Positions 18,721 through 27,051 are shown, numbered from the stretch's first letter. The stretch: DNA of 35,947 bases from Candidatus Zixiibacteriota bacterium (GCA_016933955.1 JAFGTT010000013.1:1-35947), one strand, 5' to 3'. Program-made: numbers and translations. Notes: generated by a model from the letters alone, not told the origin.

Positions 18721-18748
18721 AATATAGCCAAAAAAAAAGGCCTGTCAA
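18721..18748 (-). promoter_or_regulatory. Sigma70-like promoter of rplM operon
   Basis: TTGACA (18743-18748, minus strand) and TATATT (18721-18726) are separated by 16 bases, most of which is a run of nine T. The predicted start is near 18714, about 47 bases before the rplM ATG. The stretch from 18749 to 18865 holds no other recognisable signal. Confidence 0.8.
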
Positions 18749-18865
18749 GTGTTTTTCAACAACTTACGTATCTAAACCACTTTTATTCGGAAATATCCGC
18801 CATTCCTTTAATGACAGACATAATCTATTATGCTTCTGCAAGTTATCCCAATTTGCAAGACACCC

Positions 18866-19468
18866 TTAATCCCCGGCCTTTCTGGCTCTGACTGTTTTTT
18901 TCAAATACAGCTTAAACTTTGGATCGAATGATTTTCCTCTGGTGCAGATACCACAGGAGGCCATTCGCAATCGTTTGCGCCGCGGATATTCCCGCCCGCA
19001 GGCCGGACAAACATAGAGATATTTAAAACTGGCACGTAACGACGGATGACTGCGGGCTTTTAGCGAGGCCCCAATCCGGTCGGCTACCTGACGGAACGAG
19101 TGATCATGCTTAAGATTTATAATATGTATCATCTCATGTTTCAGAGTGTCTTCGATATCTTCCGGGAAAATTTCATGGTAACGGCGCCCGATCTTAATTT
19201 CATTCTGCGACGGTGTGAACGATCCCGCAATTAACATGCGATTGGAATAGGAAATATGGACCGACGGCAGATGACCCTGAAAATATTCCCGGTTAATACG
19301 ATCGAACATAGTATATAACTCCGGCACACTCGGCAGTTCCAGTCCGACAAAATCATCGGTCCCAGGAATAAAAACCTCGTGCCGGTCCTGAGGCGGCAGT
19401 ATGACCGGCTGGAAAAGGTCGAAATTGACCTGAGCCAGGGCTTTTCGGCTGTGTTTTTTCTTTTTCAT
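18866..19468 (-). CDS. SprT-like zinc metalloprotease-fold protein
   Basis: About 200 residues with the SprT-like architecture: an N-terminal extension, a helix with NREYF, the zinc-binding HEMIHIINLKHDH containing HEXXH plus a downstream His, and a C-terminal zinc ribbon with CPACGREYPR and CGIC. The eukaryotic relative Spartan cleaves DNA-protein crosslinks; E. coli SprT is uncharacterised, so protease function is inferred. The ATG at 19468 is preferred to a GTG nine codons upstream because a weak promoter (19481-19508) would place the transcript start almost at this ATG; neither start has a good SD. It stands alone, with a terminator just upstream belonging to the preceding gene. Confidence 0.82.
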   Translation of the reverse strand: MKKKKHSRKALAQVNFDLFQPVILPPQDRHEVFIPGTDDFVGLELPSVPELYTMFDRINREYFQGHLPSVHISYSNRMLIAGSFTPSQNEIKIGRRYHEIFPEDIEDTLKHEMIHIINLKHDHSFRQVADRIGASLKARSHPSLRASFKYLYVCPACGREYPRRKRLRMASCGICTRGKSFDPKFKLYLKKTVRARKAGD

Positions 19469-19480
19469 AACAGGCGCAAA

Positions 19481-19508
19481 GATATATGAAATCACGATTA
19501 TTTTACAA
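19481..19508 (-). promoter_or_regulatory. Possible promoter of the SprT-like gene
   Basis: TTGTAA (19503-19508) and TATATC (19481-19486) on the minus strand, 16 bases apart. If used, the transcript starts near 19474 and has almost no leader before the ATG at 19468. The -35 is a weak match, so confidence is limited. Confidence 0.35.
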
Positions 19509-19539
19509 GAAGAAATATTTTAAAAACATCTTTTTGTTT

Positions 19540-19570
19540 AATAAAAGAGGGCGGTTTCCGGCCGCCCCCC
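19540..19570 (-). terminator. Terminator after the DUF1028/dockerin gene
   Basis: Stem GGGCGG (19549-19554) / CCGCCC (19562-19567) with a 7-base loop, followed on the minus strand by CUCUUUUAUU. It lies 28 bases past the stop of the upstream gene. Confidence 0.75.
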
Positions 19571-19597
19571 TGGTGTTTCTTAAGTTCTGATATCACG

Positions 19598-20830
19598 TTA
19601 TTTGCAGATTGGATCCGGGCCATCCTTATAAAGGTAATTTATCAGATAGGTAACATCGAGAATATTAATAGCTCCACTGGTATTGACATCACCCGATGGC
19701 GACGGGTTCGGGGCAAAACCATATAAATACAGGTACTTTATTAAGTATGTGATATCCAATACGTTAACCGCGCCGGTGGCATTAACATCGCCGCATAAAT
19801 AATACCAGATGACCGGCCTGGTATTCAATTCAACCACCTCTCCCCCGGCCGTGACGACGGCTGTGATGGTGTCGTAACCTGGGGTCATGGCCGCGGTTAT
19901 GATGGCGTTGAATGTCCCGTCGCCATTGTCGTTGACGTCCGACAGGATACCGTTGCCGGAATTTGCCAGGCTGACCGAGGCCTCCTCGGTCGGTGGCTCA
20001 CCGGCATAATTCAGCGGGGTTACGGTAATGATGGCAGTATCAATACCTCCGGAAGGAATAATTTCGGGTGTGATTTCAGCCTGTGACTGGCCGGCATCGG
20101 CATATTTCAGAGCCTTCCAGAGATCGTACTTAAGCCGAAGCGAATCCATTGGATTGATATCGCAGGTGGTATTGTTAACATACCGGTACAGGTACGGTGT
20201 TTCACCATCGCCGGGGTGAATCACTTTTATAAAGGCAGAAATAGCCGGTTTATTACATGACATACAGCGGGTATCGGCCCCGGGGATATCGGCGGCATTA
20301 AGCGCCGCCATCAGTTTTTCCTCGAGCGGTCCCTCGGTGTTAAGATAGGCCGTTTCCATCCCGGCGATGACTGCCGAGTCGAGCAGAATATTGCCCTGAA
20401 TGGAATATCCCGGTCCGGTGAGATGGCCCCGCCAGGGGGAATTGGCCTCGCCGGTGAAACCGGCCGAGGTGCCGCCTCCGGCCAGGGTGACCACTCCATA
20501 CTGGCGGAAGATCGGCATCCCCTCGACATCATTGTTGACCAGCCAGCTTATTATTGAATCCGGCGTCAAGCCTGATAACATCAGGTTGTGGGCATTGTTC
20601 TGGTTGGCCGCCAGATAGTAGGCCTGGGTGTTGATGGCACCGATGCTTTCGATACAATCATGAATCATCTGGGAGCCGGCGATACAGGAAGCCCCGGCAC
20701 TGCCGACCGCCCCGGTGACGGTATCCACGGCCACGATCGAGAAAGTGGCCCGGGCGGCGGGCGGGATTATGAGGAACACCAAGGAAACGGCAATTAAGAC
20801 CAGTTTCCCGGCTTTATCCCTGCGATTCAT
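19598..20830 (-). CDS. Secreted DUF1028 (Ntn-hydrolase-like) protein with C-terminal dockerin repeats
   Basis: Exported protein of about 410 residues. The signal peptide is residues 1-28: RRDK, a hydrophobic core LVLIAVSLVFLII, then PPAARA. Predicted cleavage after ARA would leave TFSIVAVD, exactly where the DUF1028 domain begins (normally Met-Thr-Phe-Ser). DUF1028 runs to about residue 240 (VGSAGASCIAGSQ, NTQAYYLAANQNNA, AGGGTSAGFTGEANSPWRGH). A possible Ig-like domain follows, then two dockerin-type repeats with GDVNATGAVNVLDITYL and GDVNTSGAINILDVTYL. Dockerins normally bind cohesins; none is seen here. The start ATG at 20830 has AGGAG upstream, against a longer frame beginning 22 codons earlier. 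Enzymatic activity is unproven. Confidence 0.88.
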   Translation of the reverse strand: MNRRDKAGKLVLIAVSLVFLIIPPAARATFSIVAVDTVTGAVGSAGASCIAGSQMIHDCIESIGAINTQAYYLAANQNNAHNLMLSGLTPDSIISWLVNNDVEGMPIFRQYGVVTLAGGGTSAGFTGEANSPWRGHLTGPGYSIQGNILLDSAVIAGMETAYLNTEGPLEEKLMAALNAADIPGADTRCMSCNKPAISAFIKVIHPGDGETPYLYRYVNNTTCDINPMDSLRLKYDLWKALKYADAGQSQAEITPEIIPSGGIDTAIITVTPLNYAGEPPTEEASVSLANSGNGILSDVNDNGDGTFNAIITAAMTPGYDTITAVVTAGGEVVELNTRPVIWYYLCGDVNATGAVNVLDITYLIKYLYLYGFAPNPSPSGDVNTSGAINILDVTYLINYLYKDGPDPICK

Positions 20831-20955
20831 ATGGTTACTCCTGTGCGCGAAGTATTTTGTACTTAAAATCAACTCGCGAGTCCGATTTTCGGGCATATCA
20901 AGGGCTGTCCAATGAATTCTGCTGCCCCTGATAAAGTTTATGGCCCGTTAATTAA

Positions 20956-20983
20956 AAAATACAGGGTCGCTCCATTTTGTCAA
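20956..20983 (-). promoter_or_regulatory. Promoter of the DUF1028/dockerin gene
   Basis: TTGACA (20978-20983) and TATTTT (20956-20961) on the minus strand with a 16-base spacer. The leader to the ATG at 20830 would be about 120 bases. The repeat cluster at 21022-21176 ends about 40 bases upstream of this -35. Confidence 0.5.
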
Positions 20984-21019
20984 GTTAAAAGGAGCTTGTA
21001 AAGCCATAAGGGAAGCGGC

Positions 21020-21180
21020 TGTAAAATGGGTTCGTTTTGTCTTTTGAAAGGATTTCTAAAAATGGGTTCGTTCCCTCAGTAAAAAGTTTATTGATAAAAT
21101 GGGTTCGTTTCATCCTTTCGAAAGTATTTTGATACATCGCAATTTTCGGGCGGCCTTGAAATGGGTTCGTTTTGTCAGTA
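21020..21180 (-). repeat. Interspersed repeat, cluster 2 (same family as 151-365, reversed)
   Basis: Four copies of the core, read here as AAAATGGGTTCGTT, have GGGTTCGT starting at 21028, 21064, 21101 and 21163. Spacings are 36, 37 and 62, the same two distances as in cluster 1. The flanks also match: TTTTGTCAGTAAAAAG and TTTCATCC are reverse complements of the TTTTACTGACAAAA and GGATGAAA lead-ins of cluster 1. The peptide frame across it on the minus strand is repeat-derived and is not called. Confidence 0.9.
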
Positions 21181-21239
21181 AAAAGATTTTTGGTGCCGGG
21201 AGTTTTGGGTAAAAAGGTTTTCATAATAATCCGGGCCGG

Positions 21240-21605
21240 GTATGGAATAGGAGTGAATGGGTGGGGAAAATGAGGGATTTGGTGGACAGAAAATGCCCTC
21301 GTCTACCGCCAAGAAATATTCAGTAAGGGGCAGACGAGGGCGTCTACCGCCAATGCAAAATTTGGCCACCCGGGAGGATGTTCAAAGTCCTTCCGGAGAG
21401 GGGATTTCGGGGGTATGTAAAGCCGATTGGATAACACACCCCGTCTCCGCCTCCGGCATAAATGCCTTCGGAGGATCCACCCCTCTCGAGAGGGGATGAA
21501 GATGGATTCCCGATCGGGTCGGGAATGACAAAATAGGAATGAGAATGACATGAAAGGGGTGGGAATAATTCAATGCGGGGCAGACGAGGGCCTACCGCCC
21601 ACGCC
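21240..21605. repeat. Mosaic of palindromic intergenic repeats
   Basis: No gene. CGTCTACCGCC occurs at 21300-21310 and 21341-21351. GGGGCAGACGAGGGC occurs at 21327-21341 and 21577-21591, the second followed directly by CTACCGCC. The latter two copies bracket about 225 bases as imperfect direct repeats. AGACGAGGGC in the second copy is the exact reverse complement of GCCCTCGTCT in the first. Inside lie three further palindromes: CCTCCGGCATAAATGCC plus CGGAGG (21449-21475), CCCCTCTCGAGAGGGG (21480-21495), and TTCCCGATCGGGTCGGGAA (21507-21525). This looks like dispersed non-coding repeat elements inserted into one another. Confidence 0.7.
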
Positions 21606-21691
21606 AGTATCGCTTGAAAGAGTCTTTATACTCATATCACTATTTTAAAAATTCGATTGAATTACGCAGAAATCACAGGTACATAAAAAAA

Positions 21692-21764
21692 TGGAGCCGA
21701 GGGGGATCGAACCCCTGACCTCTTGACTGCCAGTCAAGCGTTCTCCCATCTGAACTACGGCCCC
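21692..21764 (-). tRNA. tRNA-Ala (anticodon GGC)
   Basis: A 73-base cloverleaf on the minus strand: acceptor GGGGCCG / CGGCTCC, D-arm GTTC / GAAC, anticodon stem CTTGA / TCAAG around loop CTGGCAG, T-arm AGGGG / CCCCT with TTCGATC, discriminator A. The anticodon GGC reads GCC (Ala). The G3:U70 wobble pair, the main alanine identity element, is present. CCA is not encoded. Confidence 0.97.
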
Positions 21765-21781
21765 ATTTAACCGAGAGGGTT

Positions 21782-21809
21782 AATATATTTCAATTCATGA
21801 ATTAGTCAA
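21782..21809 (-). promoter_or_regulatory. Promoter of tRNA-Ala
   Basis: TTGACT (21804-21809) and TATATT (21782-21787) on the minus strand, 16 bases apart. The predicted start, near 21775, is about 11 bases before the tRNA, so the tRNA has its own promoter rather than depending on the gene upstream. Confidence 0.75.
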
Positions 21810-21814
21810 GAAAT

Positions 21815-22486
21815 TTATTCCCCGGATTTAATCGAGGCTGAATCGGCACTGTGGTAATCGTTCATCTCGGAATCGTCATCAATAACAATCATCCGCCCGG
21901 CTACGGTTTCGCGGAAATTGAGGGTTTTCAAATTGGTCAGCCGGTCGGTCGCTTTGCGAATTCTCTCCGCGGCGGTTCCGATAGTTTTGATTTTGTCAAT
22001 AATATCGGAATGCATAAAACCATAATTTTTTAAAAGAACCTCGACATTGGCGGCAATAACCATCAGGGGATTGTTTATCTCATGACACAATGTGGCGGCG
22101 GTTCGGTTAACGATTTTCAAATCCTCATCTTCGGCAGGTCTACTCACCCGGGCCCGGTTTTTCAAGACCAGGCGGCGAATTGAGTGTGGAGATGATGATG
22201 AATCCTGCTCTCCCCCGGTTTTGCGGGTCGAGTCGAGATCGGCGAAAAGGACCGGGATATTCTTTTTCCGTAAGATTTCGAACAACTCCCGGCAGTGGCT
22301 ATCAGGGATATCTCCGGCGGTATCAATGATGATAAAATCGCAGTTTCCTTTTTCGAGTGATTGATATATCCGGTCATAATCATTGATAACGGTAAAATCC
22401 AATTCATCACCCGATCCCAGAATGGTGCTGATATTTTCGGGGTTCGGGCGGTTATTGGAATAAATCAATATCTCTTTTTTATTCAT
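21815..22486 (-). CDS. Receiver-like plus HisKA protein lacking the ATPase domain
   Basis: About 223 residues. The N-terminal 90 residues form a receiver-like alpha/beta domain (KEILIYSNNRPN, then CDFIIIDTAGDIPDS with an Asp where a phosphoacceptor could sit). A charged Ser-rich linker follows. A HisKA dimerisation helix with TLCHEINNPLMVIAANVEVL holds the phosphoacceptor His. The protein ends about 50 residues later; the N, G1, F and G2 boxes of a histidine-kinase ATPase are absent and the reading frame is intact. The start at ATG 22486 has AAGGA upstream and follows the PAS gene by 19 bases. It may be a phosphotransfer or scaffold protein, or half of a split kinase. Confidence 0.75.
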   Translation of the reverse strand: MNKKEILIYSNNRPNPENISTILGSGDELDFTVINDYDRIYQSLEKGNCDFIIIDTAGDIPDSHCRELFEILRKKNIPVLFADLDSTRKTGGEQDSSSSPHSIRRLVLKNRARVSRPAEDEDLKIVNRTAATLCHEINNPLMVIAANVEVLLKNYGFMHSDIIDKIKTIGTAAERIRKATDRLTNLKTLNFRETVAGRMIVIDDDSEMNDYHSADSASIKSGE

Positions 22487-22505
22487 GGTGAATCCTTCGG
22501 ACAAA

Positions 22506-23381
22506 TTAACCGGCCGGAACAGGTCCGGGCTGGCTGATATCAAGGGCCGAGTGGAGAGTTTTTCCAAGGAAACAAACGGCCGGGGATATTTGGGATTCCA
22601 AAAGCGAATGATCGCCGTTATGGATAACCCGGAGTAATCCCCAGGCTTTTTCGCGTGACATCAGCGGATAGCTGATATCGACCGTGCCGCCATAGATAAT
22701 TTCATCGGCGGAAACGACTTCCATCGAATCCGGTTTGATAAATGTCTTGCCTTCACAGGCGGCCTTCAGCAGGCTTTCACTGGCCTCTTTCAGATCGACC
22801 GGATTATCGATATCCGTTCGTGAAACACTGCCCAGCAAAGACAGGGAGTTTTCTTTCAGAAAATAAATTCCAACCTGGCTGATATCGGGAAGCTCCATGA
22901 AAATTTCACATAGCATTTCCCAATCCGGATTATCCGGAGAACCGGCCACGAAATCGAACAGGAGATGAGGCAGATCGGCATCGGTATTATCTGAATCGGA
23001 TGAAACGAAAGCGGAACCACGGCATCGATTGACATTAATAATTACCTGATAGTTGGCCGGATTGCCGGCAATAAAATTCAGGGAGATAATAACATCAAGG
23101 TGCCGTTGTTTCCGGTTGACATCAAGAAAGGTCATGGTCATGGCCTGGAACGAGGTTTCGTAGTGTTTACCGGAATGCATGATCGATAACAGCGCGGCAT
23201 AGGATTCATAATCCAGGTACTCCTCGATACTGCGCCCGAAGAGCTGTTCACTTGGTACTCCCAGGAGATTCTCGGTTAAATCATCAACATAGACAAAGCG
23301 ACCGTTCAGATCGATTTTGAATACGGGACATTTGCAGAGGTTGGTCTTCTCGACGAAGAATTTTGATGACTGGTCGTTCAT
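22506..23381 (-). CDS. PAS-GAF-like sensor protein
   Basis: A 291-residue soluble protein. The N-terminal third (about 15-125) is a PAS fold: CPVFKIDLNGRFVYVDDLTENLLGVP-type start, here seen as FKIDLNGRFVYVDDL, then LFGRSIEEYL. The rest (about 140-280) resembles a GAF domain (MELPDISQVGIYFLKENSLS, then YPLMSREKAWGLLRV). No kinase, cyclase or DNA-binding domain follows. It precedes the HisKA protein by 19 bases, so the two probably act together. It starts 6 bases after the subtilase stop. The ligand is unknown. Confidence 0.7.
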   Translation of the reverse strand: MNDQSSKFFVEKTNLCKCPVFKIDLNGRFVYVDDLTENLLGVPSEQLFGRSIEEYLDYESYAALLSIMHSGKHYETSFQAMTMTFLDVNRKQRHLDVIISLNFIAGNPANYQVIINVNRCRGSAFVSSDSDNTDADLPHLLFDFVAGSPDNPDWEMLCEIFMELPDISQVGIYFLKENSLSLLGSVSRTDIDNPVDLKEASESLLKAACEGKTFIKPDSMEVVSADEIIYGGTVDISYPLMSREKAWGLLRVIHNGDHSLLESQISPAVCFLGKTLHSALDISQPGPVPAG

Positions 23382-23387
23382 CCCGCC

Positions 23388-25400
23388 CTATTTCCTGAAC
23401 ACCTTAATCCTTTTCACCATTCTATCGGTTTTAACCAGGACCAAGTATACGCCCGACGCGACCCGCGAGCCATCGTTGTTAACTCCTTGCCAGACAACTG
23501 ATCCGGTCACCTCATTATATGTATCGGAATAATTGTCCCAAACTTTCTCTCCATTTACCGAGTAAATGGCAATTTCTTGCAGATTATTGTTCCCGGTGCC
23601 GAGAAAAATGGTCAGGGAATCGCTGAAAGGATTGGGACCGGCGATGATATCATTCTGAATCAGAACGGTCAGGGTTAAATCATACGTGGCAACGGCCGAT
23701 CCGGCCGCCCCGGTCAGGTGGATAATACGGGAGCCGACATCATCCTCATTACCGATATAAAAAAGCCGGGCAGTTCGATCGCCGTTATCGGTGAATTCCG
23801 CTGTAGCAGGAAGGTTTGTGGCGGAGATAACAATTGAGGTTGAATCCTCCAGTCCGGAAACAGTCAGAGTAATGTCAAGAGTATCGCCGACCGCTAACCG
23901 GATTGGCGAAACCGGTTCGAAATGAAGAAGATCGGCGGCTTTGAAGGTATTATACAAACCATATCCATATAGAGTGTCGGGAGTGTTATAACGGTTGGCC
24001 GAGTGGATCATGGCATCTTTTAAATCCAGCGGTGACCAGTCCGGGTGGACCTCGAGAAGCAAGGCGGCGGCGGCGGCGGTGGCAGGACAGGCATAGGAGG
24101 TACCGCTACCGGTGCCATAGGATCCGGTCTGATAATCGGCTTTATAAACATTGACTCCCATGGCGACGACATCGGGCTTGACCCGGCCGTCATAGGTTGG
24201 GCCTGCCGAGGAAAAGCTGGCAATAATACCCAGGCTATTGACGGCTCCGACGGCGATGACGGATGGTCCATCGGCCGGCGGCGTAACATAATGCCAGGCG
24301 TTGAGATTTTCATTACCGGCGGAATTGACCACGACAATGCCATTGGCGGCGGCCTGTTCGGCGGCTATGGTAACCAGGGCCGTTTTACCATCGAGGTCTT
24401 CGTAGGTATACCAGTCGAAATAACCCAGCGAGGATGAAATGACATCGGCTCCAAGGGAGTCGGCCCATTCGGCCGCGGCCACCCAGTAATCTTCCTCGGC
24501 TTCAATTTCCTCCTCGACCCGTTCTGTTTTGGCCACCAGAAATGAAGCCTCATAGGCGCCGCCGACAAACACGGAATCTTCTTTGCCGCCGATAATTGAC
24601 AGGGTGGCGGTTCCATGAGCCGGAGCGGCAGGGGAATTGTCGATATCGCCGACCGAGGTATCATCGAAAACAAAATCGTATTTGCATCTGTCGCAGATAT
24701 TCAGGTGACTGAAGGCAGGATGATCGAGATCGAATCCGGTATCGAAAATGCCGATTAAAATGCCCTCGCCGGTATATCCCAATTGATGCATCAGCGGGAT
24801 ATTGACCATATTCAACTGCGTATATGAATATCCATACCAATCACGCACCGAATCGGGCAGGATATCGGATGGCTTTTTCGTTTCCGGCGGGATGGAGATA
24901 TCTTTTATATCACCATCTGGAATTGGTATTCTTCGGGCAACTGCCACCGGCTGTATTTTACAGACGAAAGACAGGGCCGCCAATGATTCGATGGTGGCCT
25001 TATCAGCCATCCCCGAAACGGCGTTGAGCCAGCGCGATTGGTATATAACCTTAAACCCGGCGGCCGATAATTGACTGACATAATCCTGATTGACCGGGAT
25101 ATCGGCGAAACTGAAGATCTCGGGATTATCGGAGCGCCTGATCCGCCGCTCCAAGGAACGCCTGGTATAGCGATCGGCCAGATTGGCGATGGCGGATTTC
25201 CGGCCGGCCTCGTCAGGGAAACCCTTATCGGTAAAGAAAACCCAGATTTTGCATTTATCCACCGGTGAGAGCTGGTTAATGCGGGCGATGAACCTGGTTG
25301 AAATTTTACCGGCCGGAGGGATTAATTCAGAAGAAGACGAGTCTGCGAATGATTGGGAAAATACTAAGAATATTACTAGCAGAACAATTGAATATCTCAT
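23388..25400 (-). CDS. Secreted subtilisin-like serine protease with C-terminal sorting-like domain
   Basis: About 670 residues. Signal peptide MRYSIVLLVIFLVFSQSFA. A propeptide-like region runs to about residue 180. The S8 catalytic domain has Asp in GIFDTGFDLDHPAF, His in HGTATLS, the oxyanion Asn in VVNSAGNEN, and Ser in GTSYACPATAAAAAL. A beta-rich domain follows, then a C-terminal FlgD-like module (NPFSDSLTIFLG, then GSRVASGVYLVLVKTDRMVK) of the type used as a type IX secretion sorting signal. The ATG at 25400 has AGGA upstream. An alternative GTG at 25415 overlaps the stop of the ABC ATPase gene (GTGA) and would add MKGNK to the signal peptide. Confidence 0.9.
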   Translation of the reverse strand: MRYSIVLLVIFLVFSQSFADSSSSELIPPAGKISTRFIARINQLSPVDKCKIWVFFTDKGFPDEAGRKSAIANLADRYTRRSLERRIRRSDNPEIFSFADIPVNQDYVSQLSAAGFKVIYQSRWLNAVSGMADKATIESLAALSFVCKIQPVAVARRIPIPDGDIKDISIPPETKKPSDILPDSVRDWYGYSYTQLNMVNIPLMHQLGYTGEGILIGIFDTGFDLDHPAFSHLNICDRCKYDFVFDDTSVGDIDNSPAAPAHGTATLSIIGGKEDSVFVGGAYEASFLVAKTERVEEEIEAEEDYWVAAAEWADSLGADVISSSLGYFDWYTYEDLDGKTALVTIAAEQAAANGIVVVNSAGNENLNAWHYVTPPADGPSVIAVGAVNSLGIIASFSSAGPTYDGRVKPDVVAMGVNVYKADYQTGSYGTGSGTSYACPATAAAAALLLEVHPDWSPLDLKDAMIHSANRYNTPDTLYGYGLYNTFKAADLLHFEPVSPIRLAVGDTLDITLTVSGLEDSTSIVISATNLPATAEFTDNGDRTARLFYIGNEDDVGSRIIHLTGAAGSAVATYDLTLTVLIQNDIIAGPNPFSDSLTIFLGTGNNNLQEIAIYSVNGEKVWDNYSDTYNEVTGSVVWQGVNNDGSRVASGVYLVLVKTDRMVKRIKVFRK

Positions 25401-25411
25401 CTTATTTCCTT

Positions 25412-26137
25412 TCACAATACCTTACTTAAAAAATCCCTGGTTCGTTGTTTTTTCGGATTTGCCAGGATTTCATGTGGCGGGCCATCCTCGACAATCCGGC
25501 CATTATCCATAAAAATGACTCTTGAGGCGACTTCACGAGCGAATCCAATCTCATGAGTTACGACCACCATGGTCATGCCTTCCGCCGCCAGATTTTTCAT
25601 CACTTCGAGAACTTCGCCGATCATTTCCGGATCAAGAGCGGAAGTAACCTCATCGAACAACATAACTTTCGGATCCATGGCCAGCGCCCGGGCGATAGCC
25701 ACCCTTTGTTTCTGCCCGCCCGACAACTGGGCCGGGAAAGCCTCGACTTTATCCTCAAGCCCTACCCGACCAAGCAACAGCAGTCCCTTTTTCCGGGCCT
25801 CATCCGCGCTACGCTTGCGAACCACCCGCTGGGCCAACATTATATTGTTTATAACGTTCAAATGCGGGAAAAGGTTGAAATTCTGGAAAACCATCCCCAC
25901 CTCGAGCCGCAGGTCGTGGATATTTTTCTGATCCTTACCAACCCCGATACCGTCAATGATAATTGAACCTTCGCTGAAATCTTCGAGGGCATTGAGGCAT
26001 CGGAGCAGAGTCGATTTACCGGCACCCGAAGGTCCGATAATAACCACTGTCTCTCCCTTACCGACCGACATCGAGACATTATCGACGGCAACGATATTAT
26101 TGAAACGGCAGGTTACATTCCTTACTTCGATAATCAT
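25412..26137 (-). CDS. Polar amino acid ABC transporter ATP-binding protein
   Basis: ATPase of the GlnQ/HisP type (polar amino acid uptake), 241 residues. Walker [11 protein letters not shown]-loop in [13 protein letters not shown], signature [10 protein letters not shown], Walker [14 protein letters not shown], and H-loop VVTHE. It overlaps the permease gene by 4 bases (ATGA), so they form one unit. No periplasmic binding protein gene lies in the window, so the substrate stays undefined. Confidence 0.95.
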   Translation of the reverse strand: MIIEVRNVTCRFNNIVAVDNVSMSVGKGETVVIIGPSGAGKSTLLRCLNALEDFSEGSIIIDGIGVGKDQKNIHDLRLEVGMVFQNFNLFPHLNVINNIMLAQRVVRKRSADEARKKGLLLLGRVGLEDKVEAFPAQLSGGQKQRVAIARALAMDPKVMLFDEVTSALDPEMIGEVLEVMKNLAAEGMTMVVVTHEIGFAREVASRVIFMDNGRIVEDGPPHEILANPKKQRTRDFLSKVL

Positions 26138-26817
26138 GTCCTTTTGCTCCCGAAACCTTCAACGGCATAAACCCGTTCGAGATATTTGACCAGCCGCGTC
26201 AGAGAAAATGTCATCACCAGATAGATGACCCCGACCAAAAACCAGGTTTGGAAATCAACAAAATACTGGGAGTAATATTCCCGTCCGGCCCGGGTCAACT
26301 CCCTCATCCCGATAATCGAAACCAGCGAGGAATCCTTGAGCGAGGCGATAAATTCGTTGGCCGATGGAGGGATAACGATTCGCATGGATTGAGGAATGAT
26401 AACATGGCGGAGGGTTTGAAACCGGGTCATGCCCAGTGACTGGGCGGCTTCATATTGCCCATGATCGATAGCCTCGATACCGGAGCGGAAGATTTCGGCC
26501 AGGTAGGCCGAGTAACATATTCCCACCGCCAGCACCCCGGCGGTGAAACGGTCCAATTCGAGCAGGCTTCCCAGGCCAAAATAGATAAAAAATATTTGCA
26601 CCAGAAGCGGTACCCCGCGGATTATATTGATGTAGGCTCCAGCCAATCGGGCGATAAATTTCACCCGCGAGATTCTAAGGATTCCCATGATCAATCCAAG
26701 AACCAGGGCCAAGGCGAATGAAGTCACCGTAATCAGGGCGGTGTAGGGAACTGCCGGGATCAGGTATTTAAAAATATCCCAGTACAGGACAATTTGTTCG
26801 GCCAGCCATGAAATCAA
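26134..26817 (-). CDS. Polar amino acid ABC transporter permease
   Basis: HisM/GlnP-type permease. After a short N-terminus, hydrophobic segments follow ([20 protein letters not shown], then [20 protein letters not shown]). The cytoplasmic EAA loop is [20 protein letters not shown], which contacts the ATPase. The start is placed at TTG 26817 because AGGAG lies eight bases upstream. An in-frame ATG 13 codons earlier (26856) has no SD and would add a hydrophilic leader. The five or so membrane spans after this start are normal for the family. Confidence 0.88.
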   Translation of the reverse strand: MISWLAEQIVLYWDIFKYLIPAVPYTALITVTSFALALVLGLIMGILRISRVKFIARLAGAYINIIRGVPLLVQIFFIYFGLGSLLELDRFTAGVLAVGICYSAYLAEIFRSGIEAIDHGQYEAAQSLGMTRFQTLRHVIIPQSMRIVIPPSANEFIASLKDSSLVSIIGMRELTRAGREYYSQYFVDFQTWFLVGVIYLVMTFSLTRLVKYLERVYAVEGFGSKRT

Positions 26818-26912
26818 ATATAAGTCTCCTTTGATTGATAAAGCTAACCATCTCATGGATTAAGGTCAAGCCGGAATTTTGGACAACAAATTCGCCGGGA
26901 ATGAAAACGGGG

Positions 26913-26941
26913 TTGACAAGTAAGGGATTTGATGGTAGTAT
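26913..26941 (+). promoter_or_regulatory. Promoter of tRNA-Arg
   Basis: TTGACA (26913-26918) and TAGTAT (26936-26941) on the plus strand, 17 bases apart. The predicted start, near 26948, is about 30 bases before the tRNA. No terminator lies between the tRNA and the next gene, so it may also serve the genes from 27119. Confidence 0.7.
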
Positions 26942-26979
26942 TGCTTTGCGAATTGTCGTATATTAACAGACAGATAAAT

Positions 26980-27051
26980 GCCCCCGTGGTGTAATGGATA
27001 ACGCATCGGCCTCCGGAGCCGGTAATCCAGGTTCGATTCCTGGCGGGGGTA
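26980..27051 (+). tRNA. tRNA-Arg (anticodon CCG)
   Basis: A 72-base cloverleaf: acceptor GCCCCCG / CGGGGGT (G1:U72 wobble), D-arm GTGT / ACGC (with a U-G pair), anticodon stem TCGGC / GCCGG around loop CTCCGGA, a 4-base variable loop, T-arm CCAGG / CCTGG with TTCGATT, discriminator A. The anticodon CCG reads CGG (Arg). CCA is not encoded. Confidence 0.95.
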
